Assembly: GCA_024195265.1 (NCBI GenBank)
Contig: JAJLRJ010000013.1
Span: 20,005,521 to 20,069,520, forward strand
DNA: 64,000 bases
DNA from: Dendrophyllia cribrosa
Lineage: Eukaryota; Cnidaria; Anthozoa; Scleractinia; Dendrophylliidae
Reading direction: 5' to 3'
How positions within the stretch are numbered: position 1 is the first letter of the stretch; the number at the start of each line of letters is the position of its first letter. The notes beneath the pieces are model-generated. The model did not search any database. It had not been told where the DNA came from and saw only the letters and a program-made list of their open reading frames with translations. Made by a program: the position numbers and the translations under genes. Positions 56,001 through 64,000 of this stretch are shown here, one piece after another.

Positions 56001-59000
56001 AACATATTCTTCATCTAACAAGAAAGAGGTGTTCAGTTTCCAAAAACCTGGACCCCTGGGGTTTGCGTTATATGTCAGATGTATAGATATTAAAGAATTA
56101 TCTGTTTTGTATCCCGGTAATATATCTGCATTAATAATAGTTGTAGTTAAACTAGAGCTTGTCAAAAAGAAGTCTAGACGGTAATGTATGTCAGGTTTTC
56201 TTCTTCTCCAGGTAAATCGTTTAGCTTCTGGATTAAGACAGCGCCAAATGTCTATGAGATCCAATTGAATGCAAAAAAAACTCTTGGGAAACTATGGCTG
56301 AACATTCGTGACGTTGCACTGTAATGTTTCTTTCCCTTCAAGGTCTCTTTGTCTCTATCTTACAGTACATGTACCTTGTGAGTATTTGGTTCTCCGAGCG
56401 AGCCTCTTGTTTTTCGGTTGCTTATCTCCTCTCTTTTTATACCGGAGCCAGAGCTCAAGACTATGAATGTCTCCTGTACTCTTCCGATCCAGAAGCTTCG
56501 TCCATCCTTTAAACATGTAGACACGACCCGGTATAAGTCTGTTTCCTGCATAATAATCAAAGAGATCTCAATGAGTAAATGCACTGAACTAAGCTGTTCC
56601 AGGCTTTCAGATAGTATTAAAGAGCGACGCAAAGGAAAAACTGCATGTGGAACAAAGCAAGGAAATTTGTAAGAGAAGGCGCAATATTTCTCCTTCACGC
56701 GCCGTATATTCTTCGTTCCCCATTGTCTGAACGACTGGAACAGGCGACGAGCTAGCATGAGTTTCCTATGTAAACAGGCTAGGAGCTAGCACGAGTTTCC
56801 TATGTGAATGAACAGACACACACATGTATCTGCATTATTAAAGCATGCATTCAATTGTTTCCTGTGTTGTTTCAGGTTGTTTTTATTACCTCCTGCTCTC
56901 AAGAAACCGCTATAGCTATATTATCCATGCTTTGGATACTCCCAAGTATATCCTACAATAACCGAGTATATCGTGCAATAACCCCACCCCCGTGAGTCAT
57001 CTCCCACGATATACTACCAGGTCTGGTCATTCCGACAAGCGAGTAAAACATAAATCAACTAAATTAAACTGTCCTTGGGTGCTTACCATGCTTATGCAAG
57101 AAAAAACCGGTTGGGATGACCGTCGACTAACGGAAGGTTTCTTCAAAATCAGCATTCCAACCGAAACAGCCGAAAGAGATCTTGCTCAACATTTACAATT
57201 CGTTTTGATCAGATTGGAACCGAGACAAATGGTAATATGGTAAGAGATATTTTGGTTGGTTTTTACCTACCGGGATAAAGGGACTACCTCACAACGTATT
57301 CCACAATTTCCAATCGAAATTTCCGGAAAACGAACTGTTTCATTTGCTTTCAAACCGAAATTACCGGGATTTTTGGTTAAATGGTAAACCCCTTGTTTTG
57401 GATATTCCCGGGTATATCGTGCAATAGCCCCACCCTCTGCGTCATCACTTACCAATATACTGTCCAGGTCCTGCCCATTCAGACAGTCGAGCCAGACAAA
57501 TCCCACTAAACTGTCCTTGTTTTGGCTGTTCCTGGGTATATCGAGCAATAACACCTCCCCGTGGGTCATCAGTTTCACCCTGACAGCTCCACCCTTTCAC
57601 CTTGTCACTCACTAGTGGCTGCTCAAAGCTGGGATTAGTTATAATGTTTATTCCACTTATTGGTGGACTGTATGCTGAAAATCAAAGCATGTACTTCACT
57701 TAAAAACGTGATCAACGATACGCAATTTCATTACAACTAGCCCAAGCAAGGGTTTTTATGACCCCGATCAGTCCGAAAATCACAGAGAAGAGAGAGAAGA
57801 GGGAAAGGGAGCGAGAGCAAGAAAGAAAAAGACTAGCAACAGTCTTTAGTTTTTATATTGTGGGGTTTAGAGATAGCTTTAATTTTGAACGACAAAAAAA
57901 CAAGGCCAAGAAAGCTCACAAACGCTTACTTAGGGCGATATCGTTTTCAAAAAGCCAGGTATATATACATATCCTCTATCAACAAATTCACAACATCACA
58001 GGAAAAGTGGCATACTTCACAAAATGAAAAAAGGACTACATTGTATAAAATAATACACAGCATCACAGGACAATACTGCTCAATGGCTTCCATTTGAATG
58101 GCCATACTGTACATAGGATTTTAACCACAGACTTCAAAGTTAGAACCACCTTGTACAGCATAATAAACAGTACCACAGAAAGTACTGCTCAATAGCTTTC
58201 ATTTGAATGGTCACACTTAGGATTTCATCCACACACTCAAAAGTTAGAATCACCTTATACAGCATAATAAACAGCACCACAGGAATGTACTGCTCAATAG
58301 CTTTCAGTTGAATGGTCACACTTTAGGATTTCATCCACACACTCAAAAGTTAGAACCACCTTGTACAGTATAATAAACAGCACCACAGGAAAGTACTGCT
58401 CAGTAGCTTTCATTTGAATGGTCACACTTTAGGATTTCATCCACAGACTCAAAAGTTAGAACCACCTTGTACAGCATAATAAACAGCACCACAGGAATGT
58501 ACTGCTCAATAGCTTCTATTTGAATGATCACATTTTAGTATTTCATCCACTGACTCAAAAGCTAAAACTAACTTGCGCAGCATAAGAAACAGCACCACAG
58601 GAAAGTACTGCTCAATAACTTTTATTTTGATGACCATCCTGAAAAGAAGGAACCTCCTTGTACAGTACAGTGAGCAGTACCACAGTAAAGTACTGCTCAG
58701 TAGCTTTCGTTTGAATGTTCACACTTTAGGATTTCGTCCACAGACGAAAATGTCAGAACCACCTTGTACAGTAGCTTTCATTTGCATGGTCACACGTCAG
58801 TAGGATTTAATCCACAGAATCAAACGTTAGAACCACCATGTACAGCACAATAAACAGAACCACAGTAAAGTACTGCTCAGTAGCTTTCATTTGAATGGTC
58901 ACACTTTAGGATTTTATCAACAGAATAAAATGTTACAACCACCTTGTACAGCACAATAAACAGTACCACAGTTTGTAAAGTACTGCTCAATAGCTTTCAT

Positions 59001-60076
59001 TTAAATGATCACACGTTAGAATTGTATCCACAGAATCAAACGTTAGAACCACCTTGTACAGCACAATAAACAGTACCACAGTAAAGTACTGCTCAATAGC
59101 TTTCGTTTGAATGGTCACACTTTAGGATTTCATCCACAGACTGAAATGTTAGAACCACCTTGCACAGCATAATAAACAGTACCACAGGAAAGTACTACTC
59201 AGTAGCTTTCATTTGAATACACGAATTAAGGGATTAATTTATATCCAATGCTTAGTCCGATGATGAGGGAATGTTGGGCGGAGGGTGGGGAGGGTAGTGG
59301 GTTGTTGATTACAAGCATCTCAAAGAAGGCGCAAATGATAGGCCTAATGATATCCGCTGATAAGTGCATAATCCCCTACCTCCAAAATCGCCCTCGTCAA
59401 TTTCCTTAAAGAGAGGTTGCATCATAACTGGCCTCACGTGACCATCTTTAACCAATGGGTGTCCAGCAGCATTCGATGGAATATTTTTAGCAAAAGCGTT
59501 GTTTTTAAGTGAATATGTGGAGCTGTACAAATCGTAAATGAAGTTTCTCTTTTCTTCTTCTTCTTCTTTGTCTTCTTCAGCTAGGTGGCGCTTGTTTCCT
59601 GACGAAAAGATCATTAGACGGTAGGTGGCTATTTGCTGTTTTGCGTCCAAAGATAATTCCTAAGGTATATGGCTACAGTAAATTCGCTTTAAGACCAGGA
59701 CACCATCGGCACCAGAAACAGCTGTCTGTCATAGAGACTGAAGTGTACGTTTAGAAAGAGTTGAATTTTTTTCGCTTATACACGAAATTTCCTTAGAAAA
59801 CCAAGAGTAGAAAACAATAATACCTTATTAAGAGGATTTTTTCAAGTCATAAGCGCGCAACTTTGAGAGATTAACCTAATTTGTTTTCTTTGCAGTCCTT
59901 GCGTCTTCAAAACACATACGGTCCAACAGTTTTAATTAAGAAATGCAGTAGTCAAATGAAGAATGATCCTCGCAGTTAAAAACGCAATTTAAGCAATTGC
60001 GAAAAGAAGCCTGAAAAAAATTCAGGACTTCAACGGGGTTCGAACCCGTGACCTCGCGATACCGGTGCGATGCTCT

Positions 60077-60111
<35 letters not shown>

Positions 60112-61843
60112 AGGTCAATTGTAGGTTCATATGTTCCCGTGAAAGGAGTGAATGTGAAATGATATATACGAAATAAATCATATATGAACTGCGGAAATGA
60201 AATCAAATGAAGAATGATCCTCGCAGGCTTCTTTTCGCAATTGCTTAAATTGCGTTTATAACTGCGAGGATCATTCTTCATTTGATTTCATTTCCGCAGT
60301 TCATATATGATTTATTTCATATATATCATTTCAAATGCAGTAGTATTAAAAAAATTGGCCAATATAATGTTAGATTCTCATTAATGTAAGATTCGTTTTT
60401 AGCTTTTTATGTGATACTTAAATATAAAATTCACATAGTCTGTTAAAAGAACTTACTTTTTGTGGTTCAAATTTCTCTTTGGTTTGAAAATTTTTAAACC
60501 AGTTTGATTTTTGTTTTCCTTCGTCTCAGATTATGATAATGAATCAAGGACAAAGGAAAATAAAAAATAAACTGGTTTGAAAGTTTTCAAACCAAGGAAA
60601 AAGTGGAACCACAGCATATACATTACTGTTTGAGAAATGTTAGCGTGACTCACTTATTTCACCATTGCTATATCACACGAGATTAGCTTGAATTTTGCTT
60701 ACCATCCAAGCTGTAGACGTCCATAGTTCTTGGTCCACCTGTGCCATTGTAACACTTGTAGGAGGAACCAAACCTCGTGTAGGTCAGTGCTGCGTGTACA
60801 CTACCCACGCACGCGGAATTGTTTCTAATGCCGAACACAGAGAACCCATGGAAGCGCGCAGCATTAGCACATTCTTGTACTGTTAAAGCCTGATCCTTCG
60901 GAGGCGAGAATTTAATTTCCGGAAGAAAGCTGCTATCATCGTTTACAGTGTATTTCCAGCAACCGAGGTATTCATAAACTGCAAGAGTAAAACTCATAGA
61001 CATAAGTATGTTAAGCCCCATCCACACGAGCACGTGACTTGCCCGTGTTTATGGAGGGACATATTTCTTGTTACCAATGTTGGCACTATTTTTTAATCGG
61101 ATGGGGCGTTTTTGTAAGCTTTGTCCACAAAATGTATGGGGAGGAACAACCAGAAAAGACACAGGGCTGCTAAATGTGAGAAATTTAACTTTATTTGAGA
61201 GAAATTAAAGATTGTTTAATCGAAATGCACTTTTCCTATAGCCCATGCATGTAGCTGCAAAGAAAAAATGCAAAATATATCAATGGCTGGGTAACCGGGA
61301 CTCGTATTTGTTCTTAGTGTTACTTAACAATGCTTCTAAAACAGAAACATACACATTAACGGAGGGTCTCGTATACTAGTTTTGATGTGACGCTAGCTTT
61401 TCATTGTAAAAATTATCTCTTACCTACATTAGCAAAAATCTTGTCAAAGAAAGCTTGGGAATGAAACCTTGCTCGTGTGCATGTGGCTTTAGATTGATAA
61501 AGATGACGATAACGATGATGATGATGATGACGATGATGATGACGGTCTATATTGCCGATTAAGGGTGTTGGGGTTAGGATGAACTCAAAGTCAAATGGCC
61601 GTACCTTTTTGTTTAGGAAGAAGGAATGACATAAGTTGGTAAGACCATTTGCTCCCCCCCCCAATCTATGTGTCTTGGAATTTATTTTTGAGTCGGGAAG
61701 TTAATGACATCCTCCCCCGGCTCCGAGGGATTTTGTTTGGGTGCTCCGTTTCAGTGCTTACAAAATAAACAAAGCAACATACCTTTCTGTGCGTGCAAAA
61801 GTTTGAAAACCTCTACTAGCAAAAATAGCAATAGGTGTTTCAT
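40552..61843 (-). CDS. Secreted WSC / CBM / GH10 glycoside hydrolase (16 exons)
   Basis: Exons: 61783-61843, 61424-61486, 60703-60978, 59380-59598, 56375-56545, 52068-52278, 51355-51412, 51093-51245, 50214-50269, 48454-48591, 47844-48012, 44959-45063, 44384-44602, 43554-43776, 41329-41502, 40552-40868. Total 2613 nt, 870 residues plus stop; all junctions GT-AG with matching phases. GH10 enzymes cleave beta-1,4-xylan or similar glycans by a retaining mechanism; WSC domains are thought to bind glycans, so an extracellular carbohydrate-active enzyme is inferred. The acid/base E478 (WDVNNE) and nucleophile E577 (IWLTEVDV) are both present. Substrate is unknown. An alternative in-frame ATG lies seven codons upstream of the chosen start. 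Confidence 0.88.
42119..42668. mobile_element. hAT-like element, second copy
   Basis: Same termini and interior as 19777-20193, here about 550 bp and flanked by GGTCATGT (42111-42118 and 42669-42676). It lies in the intron between exons 14 and 15 of the GH10 gene. Confidence 0.82.
43554..51412 (-). CDS. GH10 gene, exons 7-14: catalytic domain
   Basis: Residues about 335-707. Signatures in order: AFGAAVN (51093-51245), NKLIRGHCVFWAV (50214-50269 with 48454-48591), QWDVNNEMLHGSYF and LFVNDFDVV (47844-48012), GIGVQGHF (44959-45063), IWLTEVDV and LILWSFWSRSSWRGP (44384-44602), NAAGLRYRNLLKQW plus a beta-rich tail (43554-43776). These are the standard GH10 barrel motifs, in order, with both catalytic glutamates in separate exons. 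No stop or frameshift occurs. Confidence 0.9.
43941..44054. mobile_element. Hairpin MITE
   Basis: CTATCAACTTAAGCAGTTGA is mirrored exactly at the right end. Confidence 0.75.
45418..46623. repeat. Head-to-head pair of GATCGC-rich elements
   Basis: Copies at about 45418-45968 (plus) and 46212-46623 (minus) share GGTTTCCATATAATCGCAA ends, GATCGC/GATCCTTGC-rich arms and a unique middle (TTTAAGTGCATT, TTTCTGGGACATTTTGGAT). The plus-strand copy carries a nested palindrome (45510-45659). The spacer is about 240 bp. Confidence 0.8.
45510..45659. mobile_element. 150-bp palindromic MITE
   Basis: Arms of about 60 bp (GGCCGGGTTCACGAAGCCCT and onward) pair with the right half, leaving a short centre with its own inverted repeat. 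It splits the GATCGC-rich element. Confidence 0.85.
47255..47836. mobile_element. Foldback element, about 240-bp arms
   Basis: TTTAAAGTGCCC starts and GGGCACTTTAAA ends the element; arms are about 240 bp with a spacer of some 65 bp. The right arm has extra GGAAATAAATGTT units (about 47670-47713). It begins eight bases into the intron after exon 11 of the GH10 gene. Confidence 0.88.
48909..49136. mobile_element. Hairpin MITE with GCGACCTTCAGATT ends
   Basis: The left end and CGAGTACGAGTACG are mirrored by the right end. Confidence 0.75.
49258..50061. repeat. Compound (CTA)n-(CTACCG)n-(CTACCA)n-(CTA)n microsatellite, 804 bp
   Basis: CTA triplets at both ends, about six CTACCG units at 49291-49326, then a nearly pure CTACCA array to about 50009. 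It lies in the intron between exons 9 and 10 of the GH10 gene. Open frames across it are artefacts. Confidence 0.97.
51530..51830. repeat. Poly(G) tract and dispersed repeat
   Basis: A G-homopolymer near 51538-51560 is followed by text related to 13060-13330 and 21841-22444 (GCCATCTTGGATTTCTATGA). Confidence 0.55.
52068..56545 (-). CDS. GH10 gene, exons 5-6: partial CBM4/9-like module
   Basis: Exon 5 (56375-56545) encodes IPGRVYMFKGWTKLLD, then HSLELWLRYKKRG. Exon 6 (52068-52278) encodes NGWVRWHTAFEMP, FVFIYFKGPKPTVDILLDDL and KHRKRNIQFR. These match the second half of a CBM4/9 beta-sandwich, a carbohydrate-binding module common before GH10 domains. The first half was not found between 56546 and 59379, though exons 4 and 5 are phase-compatible. 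The exon 5 donor (CAAG|GTACAT) was chosen for phase over a nearby GTAAGA. A LINE fills the intron. Confidence 0.72.
52787..56270 (-). mobile_element. L1/Tx1-like LINE, 5'-truncated
   Basis: A poly(A) tail (T-run on plus, about 52787-52811) marks the 3' end. ORF2 remains from the end of the endonuclease domain through RT to the C-terminal Cys/His motif. Everything upstream is missing, as usual for 5' truncation. It is inserted, in gene orientation, in the intron between exons 5 and 6 of the GH10 gene. Confidence 0.9.
52990..56264 (-). pseudogene. LINE ORF2: endonuclease end, RT, Cys/His domain
   Basis: 56264-55803 holds the endonuclease C-terminus (FTWRRRKPDIHYRLDFFL). The frame then shifts at an A-run near 55810. 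RT follows: NKSPGSDGLPAEFYK, WRPITLLNCDYKI, LLFVDFEKAFDSI, GVRQGCPLSPYLF, and the catalytic YADDTT. A TGA at 54157-54159 interrupts the frame; the same frame resumes to 52990 with CSFCEGEKETLIHLFWNC. Only these two lesions are visible, so the copy is fairly young. The L1/Tx1 call rests on motif style. Confidence 0.88.
56546..58035. other. Intronic stretch with a partial direct repeat
   Basis: Text at 56940-57080 and 57400-57520 is related (GTATATCGTGCAATA, CCAGGTC, AAACTGTCCTTG). This is where the missing first half of the CBM would be expected; no matching exon was recognised. Confidence 0.45.
58035..59225. repeat. Tandem satellite, about 105-bp unit
   Basis: About eleven diverged units of AGCATAATAAACAGCACCAC, AAGTACTGCTCAATAGCTTT, CATTTGAATGGTCACACTTT and CTCAAAAGTTAGAACCACCT. 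It shares its core with the 62.45-kb array. Confidence 0.92.
59380..59598 (-). CDS. GH10 gene, exon 4: charged linker
   Basis: 73 residues with a run of acidic residues (AEEDKEEEEEK), then PSNAAGHPLV and a DEGDFG end. The acceptor CGTCAG at 59599-59604, behind TCTAATGATCTTTT, is chosen because it alone gives the right phase with a branch site and pyrimidine tract. Confidence 0.7.
60026..60096 (-). tRNA. tRNA-Thr(GGU)-like sequence, probably SINE head or pseudogene
   Basis: A full cloverleaf can be drawn: 7-bp acceptor stem (GGCTTCA with TGAAGTC), D arm GCTC/GAGC, T arm ACGGG-TTCGAAC-CCCGT. The anticodon would be GGT, but position 33 is C instead of T and the anticodon stem has a mismatch. 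The repeated flanks on both sides argue for a tRNA-derived SINE rather than a working gene. Confidence 0.55.
60164..60323. repeat. Inverted pair of SINE-tail sequences
   Basis: 60164-60229 and 60262-60323 are near-perfect reverse complements (GAACTGCGGAAATGAAATCA and its inverse) around about 32 bp. A further related piece (CGCAATTTAAGCAATTGCGA) is at 59970-60010. Confidence 0.8.
60703..61843 (-). CDS. GH10 gene, exons 1-3: signal peptide and WSC-like domain 1
   Basis: Exon 1 (61783-61843) encodes MKHLLLFLLVEVFKLLHAQK, a hydrophobic signal peptide. Exon 2 (61424-61486) encodes 20 residues with a Cys. Exon 3 (60703-60978) encodes the domain from YEYLGCWKYT through AARFHGFSVFGI to YKCYNGTGG and DVYSLD. 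It has four cysteines, lacking the CxC and CGG parts of a classical WSC domain, so it is a four-cysteine WSC-like variant. Confidence 0.8.
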
Positions 61844-62449
61844 GAAGAATTCATATCCTATCATCAGATGCTTTAGACGATCCTTCACTAAATGTACACC
61901 CCTAAAAGAAAAAAAATAAGGTTAAAAAGTAAACGTAAAACGAACTGATGTACATTTAAATGACACTAGAAGCACTTCCAATTCATAATTTTCCCTTAAC
62001 TTTGTTTTCTCGGGATAATTTCTCACTGTCCAAATATCATATGGAAATTTAACAATATTAAATAGAAGTTTTGATAAACGACAAGTTTAAAATTACTTTA
62101 ACAGTTATCAATGTCCATGTCACATTCGTTTATATCAAACGGTCAATGAACAAAAGCGCATTCTATCCGCATTCTATCCGTAGAATACACCATGCACCGT
62201 AACTTTAAATAAAGATTAATTACGGCATACGGATGAATTTCTGCATCACGTTGAAAAGAGACTTCCTAAACAGAACAGTGTGTTTTGTTGGTTTGGAAAA
62301 GGAGAACTTTTGATGGCACAAATCAACAAATCATAACTGACAACAGAACCTTCTGACTAAATCGATCTCTAACACACCAGCACAAGGTTCTTTAACTCCC
62401 AAGAGTGCCAAACATCAAACTTTAAGAAAAATCCCAAATTTCATTTTGT

Positions 62450-62995
62450 AAAATATTGAAAAACAAATGGTACCATGCAAAAGAACTGCTGAAGAGGTTT
62501 CATTTGAATGGTCACACCATAGGATTTCATCAACAGACTCAAAAGTTAGAACAAATGGTACCATGCAAAAGAACTGCCGAAGAGGTTTCATTTGAATGGT
62601 CACACCATAGGATTTCATCAACAGACTCAAAATTTAGAACAAATGGTACCATGCAAAAGTACTGCTGAAGAGGTTTCATTTGAATGGTCACACCATAGGA
62701 TTTCGTTCACAGACTCAAAAGTTAGAACAAATGGTACCATGCAAAAGTACTGCTGAAGAGGTTTCATTTGAATGGTCACACCATAGGATTTCATCAACAG
62801 ACTCAAAATTTAGAACAAATGGAACCATGCAAAAGTACTGCTGAAGAGGTTTCATTTGAATGGTCACACCATAGGATTTCGTTCACAGACTCAAAAGTTA
62901 GAACAAATGGTACCATGCAAAAGTACTGTTGAAGAGGTTTCATTTGAATGGTCACACCATAGGATTTGATCAACAGACTCAAAAGTTAGAACTAC
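62450..62995. repeat. Tandem satellite, about 88-bp unit
   Basis: About six well-conserved units of GGTACCATGCAAAAGTACTG, AAGAGGTTTCATTTGAATGG, TCACACCATAGGATTTC and AACAGACTCAAAAGTTAGAA. It lies 600-1150 bp upstream of the GH10 start codon. Confidence 0.92.
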
Positions 62996-63714
62996 ATAAA
63001 ATGTCTCCATAATTGACTCTGGGATTGAAAGGGTTAACTAGTACCTGATCGCTTGTAGGTCACACCTACCAGGGGCAATCTACGAATTGTTTCGCCAAAT
63101 AACTGCTCGAGATGTTCATACCGCCATCAATTTTCAGGTTACAATTAGATGGTTCGCAAACCGGAAATGTAAACTGACGTTTTCGGATCCAATAAAAAAC
63201 TATGCCGGGCGTTTAATTTCTAGAGGATGAAAAATGATTTTTTTTTTTGGTTCTCAGAAAGTACAGCTAAAACTTTTGGAAGGCAAATAGCTCCGTGAAA
63301 AAATTATTGGAAATCATGCTTGAGCTAAGTTTTCGGAGAAAAGGATTTTGTTCCCTATAGTTTAGACCTGTTGAAATTTCAGCATAGGCATACGAAAATT
63401 GGTAGGTAATAGAAATATCCCTTTAAACGGGCATTAAATCGTCACAAGAAACATAAGGTCTTCTTAAAGCCTTACGTGAACTTGGATCGTTGGTTGCCCC
63501 TAACCTATCACACTAAAAAAAATATCGCGGATGCTAATTTTCATATGTATACTCATGAAATACTTTTAATTAGTTGTGCGTGACTGCCTTCTTTAGGTAG
63601 CGTTCTTTTTAACCAATCTAAATCCGATTCTGCGAGCGGGAATTCGATTTTCCGTTCCATTTAGCGACAAACCAATCTTAGACGGCAATCTGAATAATTC
63701 ACGTCTAGAGATAG

Positions 63715-63850
63715 ATCGTTTAGATTGGTATCTGAGTCTGGTTTCAGATTGGAATCTGAATCTGGTTTCAGATTGGTATCCGAATCTGGTTTCAGATTGG
63801 TATCTGAATCTGGTTTCAGATTGGTATCTGAATCTGGTTTCAGATTGTGC
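63715..63850. repeat. 24-bp tandem repeat
   Basis: About six units of GATTGGTATCTGAATCTGGT plus TTCA, with single-base variants. Confidence 0.92.
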
Positions 63851-64000
63851 GTTCCATTTGGCGTACTAGTTTCAGATCAATAGCACGTGGTCGTTTAGCA
63901 AACAGAGGCCCTGCGCAGAGGGGTCTGGGAACAATAAACAGAACGGATCAATCTGTTTCGGATTTTTGTGTCAGCAAACATGAAAATCGAAACAATCTGG

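Larger units (their letters stand above)
61844..64000. other. Upstream region of the GH10 gene
   Basis: No gene is supported. Apart from the two tandem repeats listed separately, the sequence is AT-rich and unremarkable. No TATA box with a convincing context could be chosen. Confidence 0.4.

Noticed and set aside
52776..56300. Target-site duplication of the LINE (ACTCTTG on both sides)
   Set aside because: The seven-base match does not directly abut the poly(A) and 5' ends, so it is not convincing.
57267..57578. 103-codon frame on the minus strand
   Set aside because: It covers a partial direct repeat and shows no domain or splice-compatible link to the GH10 gene.
58035..62995. CRISPR-like appearance of regularly repeated units
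   Set aside because: Repeats are contiguous satellites without unique spacers, and the context is a eukaryotic intron and promoter region.

Overview
The window is nuclear DNA of an animal, most likely an anthozoan cnidarian such as a stony coral or anemone. Both genes have many short exons with GT-AG introns and lie between dense, often nested transposons and satellites. The taxon is an inference from gene content (a TRPA1-type channel, a WSC/GH10 glycosidase) and repeat style. No database search was possible.

Two host genes were rebuilt exon by exon, both on the minus strand. (1) A TRPA1-like gene starts at 34004 and runs down to at least 3685. Sixteen coding exons join in frame (1908 nt, 636 codons) and encode a short basic N-terminus, a long ankyrin-repeat array and the linker before the channel. 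The transmembrane part was not found; it lies beyond base 1 or is hidden, with one uncertain candidate exon at 1704-1834. (2) A secreted WSC/GH10 protein starts at 61843 and stops at 40552. Sixteen exons join in frame to 2613 nt (870 residues): signal peptide, four-cysteine WSC-like domain, acidic linker, partial CBM4/9-like module, complete GH10 catalytic domain with both catalytic glutamates, acidic linker and a classical eight-cysteine WSC domain.

The rest is mobile and repetitive DNA. The main element (13549-19681, minus strand) is a DIRS-order tyrosine-recombinase retrotransposon with split direct repeats in the Ngaro/PAT arrangement, an intact RT/RNase H ORF, an intact zinc-ribbon tyrosine recombinase ORF, and an intron-containing gag-like ORF with two in-frame stops. 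It sits six bases from a splice acceptor of the TRPA1-like gene. An L1/Tx1-like LINE (52787-56270) lies in an intron of the GH10 gene, and a CR1-like LINE tail lies between the genes. DNA transposons and MITEs include hAT-like elements with 8-bp target duplications, TA-flanked pogo-like elements, a series flanked by TTAA, and many hairpins. Several satellites, a roughly 800-bp hexanucleotide tract and tRNA-derived SINE pieces fill introns and spacers.

Layout: 1-3684 repeats and a possible exon; 3685-34004 TRPA1-like gene with transposon-filled introns; 34005-40551 intergenic minisatellite, MITEs and LINE fragment; 40552-61843 GH10 gene with LINE, foldback, microsatellite and SINE insertions; 61844-64000 upstream region with an 88-bp satellite and a 24-bp tandem repeat.
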